This document shows, piece after piece, positions 6,310 to 15,824 of a stretch of DNA of 64,000 nt (position 1 is its first letter; every line of letters starts with the position of its first letter). The DNA is taken from the NCBI GenBank assembly GCA_024693505.1, contig JAILKU010000007.1, positions 1-64,000 on the forward strand, read 5' to 3'. The translations under genes and the position numbers were made by a program. This stretch comes from Bacteroidaceae bacterium. Lineage in GTDB: Bacteria; Bacteroidota; Bacteroidia; Bacteroidales; Bacteroidaceae. The notes under the pieces are model-generated. The model had not been told where the DNA came from. It saw only the letters and a program-made list of their open reading frames with translations, and searched no databases.

Positions 6310-8967
6310 CTAATTGCTGATTCCTACTCGCTTTTTGTGGGACTGGATGTAGAGGCCTCGTGCGGGTAGGCGGGGCGACATCGGGCGGCCACTGAGGTCG
6401 TAGCGGCGGGCGTCGTCGTTGACGGTGCGCTGCAGATGGCTGATGCCCGTGGTGAGGTTGTTGATGGTGAGCACGGCGTCCGTCGGGTTGGTGGTGTCGA
6501 TGGTGAACACCAGCGTCTGCTTCAGGCGTATGGCCCTCTTGCGATAGATGTTGCCGTTGTCGTGGCCGTCGGTGCCATTGCCGATAGCATAGTAGTCGTC
6601 TGCAAGGCTGAGCAGACAAGGCCCGTCGACGGCACGAAACTCATCGGCGGCGCCGTTGCCGAAGGCGGGCTGGTGGAAGAACTTGAAGTTCACCTGTCCG
6701 GCACTGATTTGTCGTCCTGTCTCCAAGGTGATTTGATGGCGGTGGGGGGCTATGGCTGCCAGGGGCAGGGCTTGGCTCTCGTCCCATCCGTCGCCTCCTT
6801 CAGGGTCGTAGGCTGGCTTGCCCACGCTGTTGGCGGCCCCGATGAGCCAGATGCAGCCCGTGCCGTCGCTTGTGTTGTAGCACCGTGGCAGTCCGTCGTT
6901 GCCGAGGGGTGTCACGCGGAAGCACTGGTTGCCAAAGTCGGCTTTCACCTCATAGTCGCCGCTGATTGCGCGGAAACGGTAGGCACCATCGACTGTTGGC
7001 TCAAAGAAGTCTGGGTCGTAGTACCAGCTGTCGCTCGTCATGGTCTTGTCGCCCGTGACGGTGTAGGTCTGTCCCTGCTGCAGGGCGAGGGTGGCGGTGT
7101 AGGTGTTGCGTCCCGTGTATTCCATCCGTGTGTCGCCTAAGTAGAGGTTGTCCTTCTGCGTGGCGTTGCCTATCAAACAGTCGTACACGGTGTTGCGCTC
7201 GGTGCCCATGTTGTTGTCGTTGGCATATTCCCAATACATGCCTCCCGCCAAGTCTTGGTCTACGATGTATTGGCACTTGATGGTGAGCGAGCGCTGGTTG
7301 TCGTAGCCATAGACGAACTGCCCCTGCTGGTTGGTGACGTAGGGCACCTTTGCCACGTCGTCCCAGTGGTCAGTCCATTTGCCGCTTCTGATGCCGTCTT
7401 CAATCTCCTGTAGACTGATTTGCCCTGCCGAGCCGCTTCCGTCGGCGTTGCCGTTGCCATAGAAGGCCAGCCCCATCACCAGCTTGTCAGTTGGCACGCC
7501 CGCCTTCAGGTGTGCTTCGATGGCCTCCGTGGCCACCATCCATCCCTTGCCCACCTGTCCGCCTCGGTAGAGTGCCGAGTGGTGGTTGGGTGGCGATGCC
7601 ATGTCGTAGGTCATCACGTTGACAAAGTCGAGATAGGGCATGCACGCCTTGAAGTCGTAGTATCCTGCTCCCGCCTGCGATGCCATGGTGAGCAGCAGCG
7701 TGTCGCCCAGTGCTTGGCGCAGGTCGCGCATCAGCAGGGTGTAGTTCTGCTTCTCGTCGGTGGGCGATGCCTCGCCGCTTGAGTTGCTGCCTGGGAACTC
7801 CCAGTCGATGTCGATGCCGTCGATGCCCCACTGTTGGCAGAACTCCAAGCACGACTGTGCGAAGAGCTGTCGCTTCTCGCTGCTCGCCGCCATGGGTGTA
7901 AACTTGCCGCGTCCCCATCCACCGATGCTCAGCAGCACCTTCAGTGCGGGGTTCTGCTTCTTCAGCTCCACCACCTGGCGGAAGCGGTTGGTGCCGTCGA
8001 CATACACGCGGCTATCGTCGCCCACGCCGCCGAAGGCATAGTTGATGTGGGTCATCACCATCGGGTCTACGGGGATGGAACTCCACGACGTGACGTAGGC
8101 CACCACCTTCTTGGCCGTGGCGGGCATGGGCTTCTTGTACACGCGAACATAATCAACCAACATCTCGGCGGGTAGGGCACTCTCGTCGACACCTTGTGCG
8201 CCGCCCCATGAGCCTCCCCAAGCCAGGTTGAGGATGGGGTGGAAGGCATAGTGAAAGGGCCACACGGCGTGGTCGTCGCTCTCCTTGTTGAACTGCAGTT
8301 GCAGCTGTCCGTCGACATAGAAAGTCAGACGATCGGCCGTCCACTCCAGTCCATAGATGTGATACTCGTCCTCGGCGGTGGGCATATACATCTCGTGCGT
8401 CTTCTGCGTGCCCTTCGTATGGTTGTAGGCATCGCAGTGTATGCTCGACGACACATACCCCGCATGGTAGCCCACCTCCTCCATGATGTCAATCTCGCCA
8501 CAACGCGGCCAGGGGTTGGTGTTCCAGTCCACGTTGGTGGGCATCATCCAGAATGCTGGCCATGTGCCCTTTCCCTTGGGCAGTTTGATGCGTGCCTCGA
8601 AATAGCCGTAGCGCCACCCCGTGGATGGCCGTGCGTTGATGCGCCCGCTCACCACCTGTCCGTCGATTTTCTGGCACCGGATGGTGAGGTGGTCGTCGCC
8701 GACGAACACCACCTTCTGTCCTTTGTAGGTCTTGCCCACATAGCGCTGCAGCTCGTTGTTCACCCAGCCTGGGTCTTGAATCTCGAATTTCCAGTCTTGG
8801 GTGTTCAGTTCGGTGCCCTCAAACTCGTCGCTCCAGTCGAGCTGATAGCCCTCGGGCACAAAGCCCGACTCCTGGCGCGTGGTCGACAGTCCACTGCCCG
8901 TCTGTGCCGTCAGCGTCGTCGCCAGCAATGCCATCATCATGGCAGTAACAATGTGTCTTCTCATCAT
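6310..8967 (-). CDS. Secreted GH16-GH18 fusion enzyme (endo-beta-glucanase plus chitinase-like) with C-terminal binding modules
   Basis: This 885-residue protein has a signal peptide (about 1-21), a GH16 laminarinase-type domain (about 40-280) and a GH18 chitinase-type domain (about 287-600). GH16 shows the catalytic motif GEIDIMEE (Glu158, Asp160, Glu163). GH18 shows DGIDIDWE (DxxDxDxE, Glu390) and SIGGWG. Both active sites look complete. Residues about 601-850 contain a module like the repeats in the large secreted protein at 20144-22507 (FKFF, GNGTDGHDNGN), probably carbohydrate binding. The C-terminus (YDLSGR...RGLYIQSHKK) resembles a short sorting-type tag. GH16 attacks beta-1,3-glucan and GH18 attacks chitin or other GlcNAc polymers, a pairing that suits fungal cell walls; substrates are inferred. 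First gene of an operon with two ThuA genes; promoter box at 9003-8996. Confidence 0.88.
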   Translation of the reverse strand: MMRRHIVTAMMMALLATTLTAQTGSGLSTTRQESGFVPEGYQLDWSDEFEGTELNTQDWKFEIQDPGWVNNELQRYVGKTYKGQKVVFVGDDHLTIRCQKIDGQVVSGRINARPSTGWRYGYFEARIKLPKGKGTWPAFWMMPTNVDWNTNPWPRCGEIDIMEEVGYHAGYVSSSIHCDAYNHTKGTQKTHEMYMPTAEDEYHIYGLEWTADRLTFYVDGQLQLQFNKESDDHAVWPFHYAFHPILNLAWGGSWGGAQGVDESALPAEMLVDYVRVYKKPMPATAKKVVAYVTSWSSIPVDPMVMTHINYAFGGVGDDSRVYVDGTNRFRQVVELKKQNPALKVLLSIGGWGRGKFTPMAASSEKRQLFAQSCLEFCQQWGIDGIDIDWEFPGSNSSGEASPTDEKQNYTLLMRDLRQALGDTLLLTMASQAGAGYYDFKACMPYLDFVNVMTYDMASPPNHHSALYRGGQVGKGWMVATEAIEAHLKAGVPTDKLVMGLAFYGNGNADGSGSAGQISLQEIEDGIRSGKWTDHWDDVAKVPYVTNQQGQFVYGYDNQRSLTIKCQYIVDQDLAGGMYWEYANDNNMGTERNTVYDCLIGNATQKDNLYLGDTRMEYTGRNTYTATLALQQGQTYTVTGDKTMTSDSWYYDPDFFEPTVDGAYRFRAISGDYEVKADFGNQCFRVTPLGNDGLPRCYNTSDGTGCIWLIGAANSVGKPAYDPEGGDGWDESQALPLAAIAPHRHQITLETGRQISAGQVNFKFFHQPAFGNGAADEFRAVDGPCLLSLADDYYAIGNGTDGHDNGNIYRKRAIRLKQTLVFTIDTTNPTDAVLTINNLTTGISHLQRTVNDDARRYDLSGRPMSPRLPARGLYIQSHKKRVGISN

Positions 8968-8995
8968 ATCGTGTGCTGTGTCAATAATTCTGTTG

Positions 8996-9003
8996 CAAAG
9001 TTA
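8996..9003 (-). promoter_or_regulatory. Promoter -7 box of the GH16-GH18 operon
   Basis: TAACTTTG on the minus strand fits TAnnTTTG and lies about 29 bp upstream of the ATG at 8967. Confidence 0.6.
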
Positions 9004-9174
9004 GCCTTTTTCTTCGACACGGCACAGCAGATATGGCAGGAAATATGGATGTAGGGCCGATGGCGAAAGAATCAACGTTCTGAGCCATCGGAGGTTAAGG
9101 GTTAGCATGGCGTGGCTGCAATATGGGCTGTCAGTGCCGCGAGTCAAGCCCCGATTTGGCATCTGCCAAGGCAT

Positions 9175-9567
9175 TTACGCATATTCGAGAATGAGATTGG
9201 CATCAATCCCCATCTTGGAATGAAGTCGTTTGGCAAACGACATGGATATGCGACGGCGTCCACTCATAATCTGGCTTAACTGTGACTCGTTGATGCCCAA
9301 AAGTCGAGCCCCGTCTTTTTGGTGCATGTTGTGCGTATAAAAGTATTCTTCAATGGTAGCGATGAGGGGGGATTTCTGTCGCAAAGGGAGAATGTTTAGT
9401 TGCTCGTCCTCATAGTCTGCCATCAACTTACTGAGATGGGCAATCTCCTGCGTGTACTCATTGTCCATGTCTGGTTCAAGCATTCCTTTCTCGGTGGCTT
9501 CTGCTATCAGCTTCTCCACTTGGCTCTTGATGTCATCATACTGCTTTCGATTTGACAATTTCTCCAT
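9175..9567 (-). CDS. higA: HigA-type antitoxin with XRE helix-turn-helix
   Basis: This 130-residue protein has an N-terminal helical part and a C-terminal Cro/C1-type helix-turn-helix: HQKDGARLLGINESQLSQIM followed by SGRRRISMSFAKRLHSKMG (about residues 78-120). The HTH is typical of HigA antitoxins, which neutralise HigB and repress their own operon. It lies 12 bp downstream of a HigB-family toxin gene, in toxin-first order, the usual order for this family. No further gene follows before the GH16-GH18 promoter region. Confidence 0.85.
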   Translation of the reverse strand: MEKLSNRKQYDDIKSQVEKLIAEATEKGMLEPDMDNEYTQEIAHLSKLMADYEDEQLNILPLRQKSPLIATIEEYFYTHNMHQKDGARLLGINESQLSQIMSGRRRISMSFAKRLHSKMGIDANLILEYA

Positions 9568-9579
9568 CTCTCTTATTAA

Positions 9580-9873
9580 TTATATTGTTGCACAATCTAT
9601 TTTACTATACTCTGCATGAGTTCCTATAAAGCGAATATTCATTACGCAACCAATGAAGATGACAACCGCAACCAAGCGGTATTTATTGCCACCAATGTTG
9701 AAAACATACCGTCCATTCTTTACATAGTCTGCCGTAGGAAACTGTTGTTTCAAGTCTATATGGCTATGCCATTGTGCGGCCTTGATAACCTCCACCCATT
9801 TGTTCAATGGTTTTGCAGCGTTGGAATGTGACTGTACAAAGTCAACCAAGAGTTCCTTGTTCGCAATAATCAT
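9580..9873 (-). CDS. higB: HigB-family mRNA interferase toxin
   Basis: The product (97 residues from the ATG at 9873) fits the HigB family (RelE superfamily): KWVEVIKAAQW, then DYVKNGRYVFNIGGNKYRLV and IRFIGTHAEYSKID, which is the family's most conserved stretch. HigB toxins cleave mRNA at the ribosome. A longer frame with a TTG start at 9897 exists, but that codon lies inside the -7 promoter box at 9895-9902, so the ATG at 9873 is the better start. The antitoxin follows 12 bp downstream. Confidence 0.87.
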   Translation of the reverse strand: MIIANKELLVDFVQSHSNAAKPLNKWVEVIKAAQWHSHIDLKQQFPTADYVKNGRYVFNIGGNKYRLVAVVIFIGCVMNIRFIGTHAEYSKIDCATI

Positions 9874-9894
9874 GCTTCTGATGATTTTGTGGTG

Positions 9895-9902
9895 CAAAGA
9901 TA
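9895..9902 (-). promoter_or_regulatory. Promoter -7 box of the higBA operon
   Basis: TATCTTTG on the minus strand, a perfect match to TAnnTTTG, about 21 bp upstream of the higB ATG. It rules out the upstream TTG as start codon. Confidence 0.7.
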
Positions 9903-10485
9903 TGCTTTTCTTTCCAAATACGCAAACAAATTTGCAAAAATGTAAAGACCACGCCTCTTTCTGTATATGAAATCGTGCTTACCCCCACATATTTAACTGC
10001 CGTACGGTTGATTTCTATCAGCAACGAGGTTCTTTTTTCCTCCAAGCCATGCAACCCAAATTAGCAGTGCCATCTTTTGGTCGGCTCTTCCAAGGAATCG
10101 AGTCAAAAGGCGGCTCCCCATTTTCATGAGTCATGCTGCGGACGCAAAACTCGATGCCATTTTCTGCTCAAGGCTTACTCCCCGGTGCTGTAGGTATGCG
10201 CCACAAAAATCCCACGGCCTGGGACAAAAAAATAGAGTTACCAAATTTTTTTAGGCGTTGACTTTTTGAAAAAAGTCGCGCTCCAAATTTTCGCGTGCGA
10301 TAGAGTTTCTTCGCGCAGGGGCTTCGCGGCCTTCAAAAAGTGGCCGTCGGCCTCGTTTCGCCAGTATATCATCCGCTTGAACGTCCATATTTTTTCTGCC
10401 CCTGCATTAACGTTAAATGTCTGAACATTAGCGTTTAGCATTTTTTCTGATGCCCATATTTGTCCATATTGGTTTGTTGATGCAG
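9903..10485. other. Gene-free spacer between higBA and the Sus locus
   Basis: About 580 bp without a convincing gene. It contains a 67-codon open frame on the minus strand (10238-10441) with no recognisable motif, and an AT-rich 3' part. No tRNA, IS or hairpin terminator stands out. It probably carries the regulatory region of the susC gene. Confidence 0.5.
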
Positions 10486-10516
10486 TTGACCCATGTCATT
10501 TTTTTACCTAACTTTG
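10486..10516 (+). promoter_or_regulatory. Promoter of the SusC/SusD operon
   Basis: TTGAC at 10486-10490 and TAACTTTG at 10509-10516 are spaced by 18 bp, matching the Bacteroidota -33/-7 layout. The susC ATG is about 73 bp after the -7 box, leaving a leader of roughly 65 nt. Confidence 0.65.
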
Positions 10517-10589
10517 CACTTGCAAACGCAGCAACTATCGACCATTGAATACGAAACACATTTATCAACCTAATAAACACTTTAGCGAC

Positions 10590-13500
10590 ATGACAAGAAA
10601 GTCTGCACATTTATTGTTCGCCTTCGTTGCGATGCTGGCGGGTTCGTTGCCCACGCAAGCGCAACGGTTGGTGAAAGGTAAGGTGGCCGACGCCGAGGGC
10701 ACGGAGCTCCCCGGCGTGAGTGTCGTGGTGAAGGGCAAGGAAGCCGCCGGCACCACCACCAGCATCGACGGCCGCTACGCCATCACCGCCAACCCTACCG
10801 ACACCATCACCTTCAGCTACATCGGCTTCACCCCCCAAAAAGAATATGTGGGCAACCGCGAGGTGATCGACGTGGTGATGCGCGAAGACGAGAACACGCT
10901 CGAAGAAACCGTCGTGGTGGCTTTTGCCAAGCAGAAGAAGAACTCGGTGATAGGCTCCATTGAGACCATCAACCCCGCCGAGCTGAAGACCCCCTCGACC
11001 AACCTGACCAACACGCTGGCTGGCCGCATCGCCGGCATCATCAGCTATCAGCGCTCGGGCGAGCCAGGCAAGGACAATGCCAACTTCTTCGTGCGTGGCG
11101 TCTCCACCATCAACAGCGCGCTGGCAGGTCCGCTGATTCTCATCGATGGCGTGGAGATGTCGACCGAAGACCTGGCCCGCCTGGAACCCGAAAACATTGC
11201 CAGCTTCAGCATCATGAAGGATGCCACGGCCACCGCCCTCTACGGTTCGAAGGGTGCCAACGGCGTGGTGCTCGTCACCACCAAGAGCGGTCGCAAGGGC
11301 AAGATGAAGATTACCACCCGCCTGGAGACGCAGATTTCGACCCCGACGAAGATTCTGGAGTTCCTCGACGGCGTGGACTACATGAACCTATATAATTACG
11401 CGCAGCGCACGCGCGACACGAAGGGCCTGACCAGCGATGCCTATCTGATGGAGAAGATTGAGAACACCGCCGCCGGCACCGACCCCATGCTCTATCCCAA
11501 TGTCGACTGGTATGGCATGATGTTCAAGAACCAAGCCATCAACACCAAGGCCACCATCACCGCCTCGGGTGGTGGCGAGGTGGCACAGTACTACCTCTCG
11601 GCCGCCTACACCCATGAGAACGGCTTGCTGAAGGTGCCCTCGGTGAACAATTACAACAACAACATCAGCATCAACCGCTACAACATCCGCGCCAACATCG
11701 ACGTGAACCTCACGAAGACCACGAAAGCCTCGGTGAAGGTGTACTCGCTGCTCGACCGCTCGAACACCCCTGCCGTGAGCACCACGACGCTCTTCGACCA
11801 AATCATGCGCGCCAACCCTGTTGACTTCCCCGCCTTCTACGACAAGTCGATTGACAACACGTGGTACTATGCCGACCATGTGCTCTATGGCAATGCCGGA
11901 CAGCGCGCGCAATATCCCAACCCCTACGCCCAGATGATGCAGGGCTACAGCGATGCCTTCAGCTACACGGGCAACAGCATCTTCACCATCGAGCAAGACC
12001 TGGGCATGCTGACGCCGGGCCTGTCGGTGCGCGGACTGGCCTCGTTCTCTTCCACTGGCTCCAACACCAACACCCGCCGAATGACACCGTTCTACTACGC
12101 CCTGGTGACCAATGTGTCGGAGCTGGGCACCAAGTATAGCCTGAACCAGATTGGCGAGGGCACCGACCGCCTGAGCAATCCCGACCAGAGCCTGTCGACC
12201 AGCAGCTCCTACTACTTTGAGGTGGCTGCCCAGTGGAGCCGCACGTTTGCCGACCACTCGCTGTCGGCCATGCTCGTGGGCCAGCAGAAGGAGCAGCTGC
12301 GCGGCAATGCCGGTGGCGCCTTCGGCTCGTTGCCCATCCGCACCATGGGACTCTCCGGTCGTCTCACCTACAGCTATGCCGACCGCTATTTCCTTGAGGC
12401 CAACTTCGGCTACAACGGCTCGGAGAAGTTCGACAAGAACCACCGCTGGGGCTTCTTCCCCTCCATCGGCGTGGGCTACATCATCTCCAACGAGAAGTTC
12501 TGGAGCGACTGGGGACTCGCCGACATCTTCCCCATGTGGAAGTTCAAAGCCAGCTACGGATTGGTGGGTAACGACAACATCATGGGCACCAACGAGCGAT
12601 TCTACTATCTCAGCGACGTGAACACCAGCAACTCCAGCACCGGCTACCGCTGGGGCGAGAGCTTCGGCACCGCCTACGACGGCTACAGCATCACCCGCTA
12701 TGCCAACTCGAAGATTGGCTGGGAGGCTGCCAAGAAGCAGAACTACGGCGTGGAGGTGGACCTGCTGGGCAAGGCCAACATCCAAGTGGAATATTTCCGC
12801 GAAACCCGCGACGATATCTACCAGCGCATGCAAGCCGTGCCCCTGACGATGGGTGCCACTGCCGACATCTATGCCAACATGGGCAAGGCTCGCAGCCATG
12901 GCATCGACGCCTCGTTCGACATCAACTGGAGCATCACGCGCGACTGGTGGCTGCAGACGCGCTTCAACTTCACCTACGCCACCAGCGAGTATATCAGCGG
13001 CGGCGACATCATCTACCCCGAATCGTGGCGCAACCGCATGGGCTACAACCTCAGCCAGCAGTGGGGCTACGTGGCCGAGCGACTGTTCATCGATGCCAAT
13101 GACGTGGAGAACTCGCCACGCCAGTTCGGTCTGGTGCCCAACAGCGACTATATGGCTGGCGACATCAAGTATATCGACGTGAACCAAGATGGTATCATCG
13201 ACGTGAAGGACCAGGTGGCCATCGGCTACCCCACCGACCCTGAGATTATCTACGGCTTTGGCGCCTCCACGGGCTATAAGAACTTCGACATCTCGTTCTT
13301 CTTCCAAGGCTCGGCCCACTCGTCGTTCTTCATCCAGCCCAGCAGTATCGAGCCTTTCGCCGCCCATCGCAATGCCCTGAAGCTGGTGGCCGGCAACTAC
13401 TGGAGCGAGGAGAACCCCGACCCGCACGCCTTCTGGCCCCGACTCTCCACCAGCATCCGCTCTAACAACACGGTGAACAGCACCTGGTGGCTGCGCAACG

Positions 13501-13715
13501 GCTCGTTCCTCCGCCTGAAGACCGTGGAGATGGGCTATTCGCTGCCCGCCAAGTTCACCAAGAAGCTGGGCTTCGAGGTGATTAGGTTCTTTGCCTCGGG
13601 CAACAATCTCTTCTGCATCAGCGATTTCAAACTGTGGGACCCCGAAATGGGCGGCTATGGCATTGGCTATCCCACGCAGCGCGTCTACAACGTAGGCCTG
13701 AACGTGGAGTTCTAA
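10590..13715 (+). CDS. SusC/RagA-type TonB-dependent outer membrane transporter
   Basis: The product (1041 residues from the ATG at 10590) has a signal peptide (ending SLPTQAQ), an N-terminal carboxypeptidase-regulatory-like domain (VKGKVADAEGTELPG...IDGRYAI), a TonB plug domain with the SusC hallmark LYGSKGANGVVLVTTK, and a long beta-barrel ending in the usual terminal aromatic strand (NVGLNVEF). It imports oligosaccharides through the outer membrane with the SusD partner encoded 40 bp downstream. A frame extends upstream to a TTG at 10545, but the ATG gives a clean signal peptide. It is the first gene of the locus; the enzyme content suggests beta-glucan oligosaccharides as cargo (inferred). 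Confidence 0.95.
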   Translation: MTRKSAHLLFAFVAMLAGSLPTQAQRLVKGKVADAEGTELPGVSVVVKGKEAAGTTTSIDGRYAITANPTDTITFSYIGFTPQKEYVGNREVIDVVMREDENTLEETVVVAFAKQKKNSVIGSIETINPAELKTPSTNLTNTLAGRIAGIISYQRSGEPGKDNANFFVRGVSTINSALAGPLILIDGVEMSTEDLARLEPENIASFSIMKDATATALYGSKGANGVVLVTTKSGRKGKMKITTRLETQISTPTKILEFLDGVDYMNLYNYAQRTRDTKGLTSDAYLMEKIENTAAGTDPMLYPNVDWYGMMFKNQAINTKATITASGGGEVAQYYLSAAYTHENGLLKVPSVNNYNNNISINRYNIRANIDVNLTKTTKASVKVYSLLDRSNTPAVSTTTLFDQIMRANPVDFPAFYDKSIDNTWYYADHVLYGNAGQRAQYPNPYAQMMQGYSDAFSYTGNSIFTIEQDLGMLTPGLSVRGLASFSSTGSNTNTRRMTPFYYALVTNVSELGTKYSLNQIGEGTDRLSNPDQSLSTSSSYYFEVAAQWSRTFADHSLSAMLVGQQKEQLRGNAGGAFGSLPIRTMGLSGRLTYSYADRYFLEANFGYNGSEKFDKNHRWGFFPSIGVGYIISNEKFWSDWGLADIFPMWKFKASYGLVGNDNIMGTNERFYYLSDVNTSNSSTGYRWGESFGTAYDGYSITRYANSKIGWEAAKKQNYGVEVDLLGKANIQVEYFRETRDDIYQRMQAVPLTMGATADIYANMGKARSHGIDASFDINWSITRDWWLQTRFNFTYATSEYISGGDIIYPESWRNRMGYNLSQQWGYVAERLFIDANDVENSPRQFGLVPNSDYMAGDIKYIDVNQDGIIDVKDQVAIGYPTDPEIIYGFGASTGYKNFDISFFFQGSAHSSFFIQPSSIEPFAAHRNALKLVAGNYWSEENPDPHAFWPRLSTSIRSNNTVNSTWWLRNGSFLRLKTVEMGYSLPAKFTKKLGFEVIRFFASGNNLFCISDFKLWDPEMGGYGIGYPTQRVYNVGLNVEF

Positions 13716-13755
13716 CAGTTCAATTAAAAAGAATAGCATTTAAGAGTTATCAATC

Positions 13756-15717
13756 ATGAAGACGAAGATCAACAACATATTTGCCGCCTGTTCCGTATGC
13801 TGCTGTATCACAGCAGCCATCACAAGCTGCAGCGACTACCTCGACGTAGTCCCCGACAACACCCAGGAGGTGTCGGCCATCTACAACCGCAAGGAGATGG
13901 CCTACAACGCCTTGGCCACCTGCTACCACTATCTGCCCGAGTTCGACAACACCTACTCCTTCCTGGGGATGAGCGACGAAATGATTATGGGCATCGACCG
14001 CGTCACCGACGGCAAGAACGCCATGCTGGGCAAGATCAGCGCCGACAGGCCCATCATGAGCTACTGGTATGGCGACACGGGCGCCAGCTGGTACGAGCAT
14101 GCCCCCTGCGAGGCATCGCTCTTCATCCCCTTGCGCATCTGCAACTCGTTTCTGAACAACATCGGCCGCGTGCCCGACATGACGCAGAGCGAGATTTCAC
14201 GATGGAGCGCCGAGGTGACATTCCTCAAGGCCTACTACCACTTCCTGCTGTTCACACAGTATGGAGCCATCCCCCTTGTCGACAAGGAGACCGCCCTCGA
14301 CGTCTCGGCAGCCGAGAACCAGCTGGTGCGCGTGCCCGTTGACTCGGTGGTGAACTACATCGTGGGTTTGCTCGACGAGAGTGTCGACGCACTGCCCATA
14401 CGCATCATCAACACCGCCGAGCTGGGACGCATCGACCAGCTCATCAATCGCTGCCTGAAGGCCAAGGTGCTGCTCTATGCCGCCAGCCCGCTGTTCAACA
14501 ACAACCCCCTCTACTACTCATTGGAGAACAAGGACGGCACCAAGCTCTTCCCGCAGGACGACAAGGAGCTGGAGGCCAAGAAGTGGCAGCGCGCGCTGGC
14601 CGCCTATGAAGAGGCCATGAAGATGTGCAGCCAGCTGAGCGTGAAGCTCTATCGCTATCCCGCCAGCGACTACTCGAAGACCGTCGATGCCCGCAACTTC
14701 CGCAACGACAGCATCCGTCTGCCCTATATGTACAACTACCAGTATGCCATGGTGACGAAGTGGAACGAAGAGGTCATCTGGGGTGCTTCGCGCACAGCTG
14801 AGAGCTGGTACTCGTGGCACAATGTGCAGCGCTCCATCAACTACAAGAGCTCGGCAGCCACCAGCACCGGCGATGCCTGGCAGTGGTTTGGTCCCACGCT
14901 CAACGCCACGGAGTTCTTCTACACCAAGAACGGTCTGCCCCTTGACGAAGACCCCACTTTCGACTATGTCCATCGCGACAGTATTGTGACCATTACCGCC
15001 GACCACAACACCGTGGCACAGGTGGGTGAGCAGACGGCTTACATGTTTATGAACCGCGAGCCGCGATTCTATGCCTCCATCGGCTTCGACCGCTCGCGAG
15101 TGCGGGGCTACGGCACGCTCTACAATCTGAAGATGCGCTACCAGGAAGCCAACGGCCGACAGAGCCACAACGACATCGACGTGCCCACCAGCGGCGTATT
15201 CCTGCGCAAGCTGATGCACCCCGACACGCAGGGCAATGGCACCATCACCCTCTATCCCTGGCCCATCATCCGCTACAACGAGATGATGCTCAGCTATGCC
15301 GAATGCCTCAACGAGGTCTATGGCGAGGCTCGCCAGCAGGACGTGCTCAACCTGCTCGACAGCATCCGCTCGCGAGCTGGGGTGCCCACCGTGGAAGAGG
15401 CTTGGGCCAATGCCAAGCATCCCAACATGTATACCACGAAAGACGGTATGCGCCAGATTATCAAGCAGGAGCGCACCGCCGAGCTGGCCTTCGAGTGCTA
15501 TCGCCACGACGATGTGCGCCGCTGGCTGGAAGGCTCGAAATACTTCAACACCAACATCTACCAGTGGAATGCCGATGGCACCACCGCCCAGGACTATTAC
15601 CAGCGCCGCCAAGACCCACAGCTGCTGCATGTGTTCACCACCCGCAACTACTTGTGGCCCATTCCCACCGACGAGCTGGTGAAGAATCCGCTGCTGGTGC
15701 AGAATCCCGGCTATTAA
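13756..15717 (+). CDS. SusD/RagB-type outer membrane glycan-binding lipoprotein
   Basis: This 653-residue lipoprotein (signal peptide with lipobox ITSC, Cys about residue 25, followed by SDYLDVVPD) has the SusD/RagB fold: a TPR-like helical scaffold with RWSAEVTFLKAYYHFLLFTQYG and, near the C-terminus, EFCYRHDDVRRW-like text (FECYRHDDVRRW) and YLWPIPTDEL, the standard RagB ending. It caps the SusC barrel and binds the glycan at the cell surface. It follows susC by 40 bp and is clearly co-transcribed. Confidence 0.95.
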   Translation: MKTKINNIFAACSVCCCITAAITSCSDYLDVVPDNTQEVSAIYNRKEMAYNALATCYHYLPEFDNTYSFLGMSDEMIMGIDRVTDGKNAMLGKISADRPIMSYWYGDTGASWYEHAPCEASLFIPLRICNSFLNNIGRVPDMTQSEISRWSAEVTFLKAYYHFLLFTQYGAIPLVDKETALDVSAAENQLVRVPVDSVVNYIVGLLDESVDALPIRIINTAELGRIDQLINRCLKAKVLLYAASPLFNNNPLYYSLENKDGTKLFPQDDKELEAKKWQRALAAYEEAMKMCSQLSVKLYRYPASDYSKTVDARNFRNDSIRLPYMYNYQYAMVTKWNEEVIWGASRTAESWYSWHNVQRSINYKSSAATSTGDAWQWFGPTLNATEFFYTKNGLPLDEDPTFDYVHRDSIVTITADHNTVAQVGEQTAYMFMNREPRFYASIGFDRSRVRGYGTLYNLKMRYQEANGRQSHNDIDVPTSGVFLRKLMHPDTQGNGTITLYPWPIIRYNEMMLSYAECLNEVYGEARQQDVLNLLDSIRSRAGVPTVEEAWANAKHPNMYTTKDGMRQIIKQERTAELAFECYRHDDVRRWLEGSKYFNTNIYQWNADGTTAQDYYQRRQDPQLLHVFTTRNYLWPIPTDELVKNPLLVQNPGY

Positions 15718-15799
15718 GCGTTGAACCCATCCACAGAGCACACGGTGCGCTCAGCATCGTTCCGTGTTTCCCTCTCCTCTGAGGACTGCAAACTATAAA

Positions 15800-15824
15800 G
15801 ATTGAAAATTGAAAACTGAAAGTT
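15800..15824. repeat. Short heptamer-like repeat before a lipoprotein start
   Basis: Three 7-bp units (GATTGAA, AATTGAA, AACTGAA) lie immediately before the ATG of the next gene, similar in position to the array before the gene at 22556. They occupy the ribosome-binding region. Confidence 0.5.

Noticed and set aside
9580-9897. TTG start of higB at 9897
   Set aside because: The codon lies within the TATCTTTG promoter box, so it would not be in the transcript.
10238-10441. 67-codon minus-strand open frame as a gene
   Set aside because: No motif, no promoter box or ribosome-binding site seen and it lies in AT-biased spacer; not supported as a gene.
10545-10589. TTG start of susC at 10545
   Set aside because: The ATG at 10590 gives a standard signal peptide; the extra 15 residues are polar and unlike family members.
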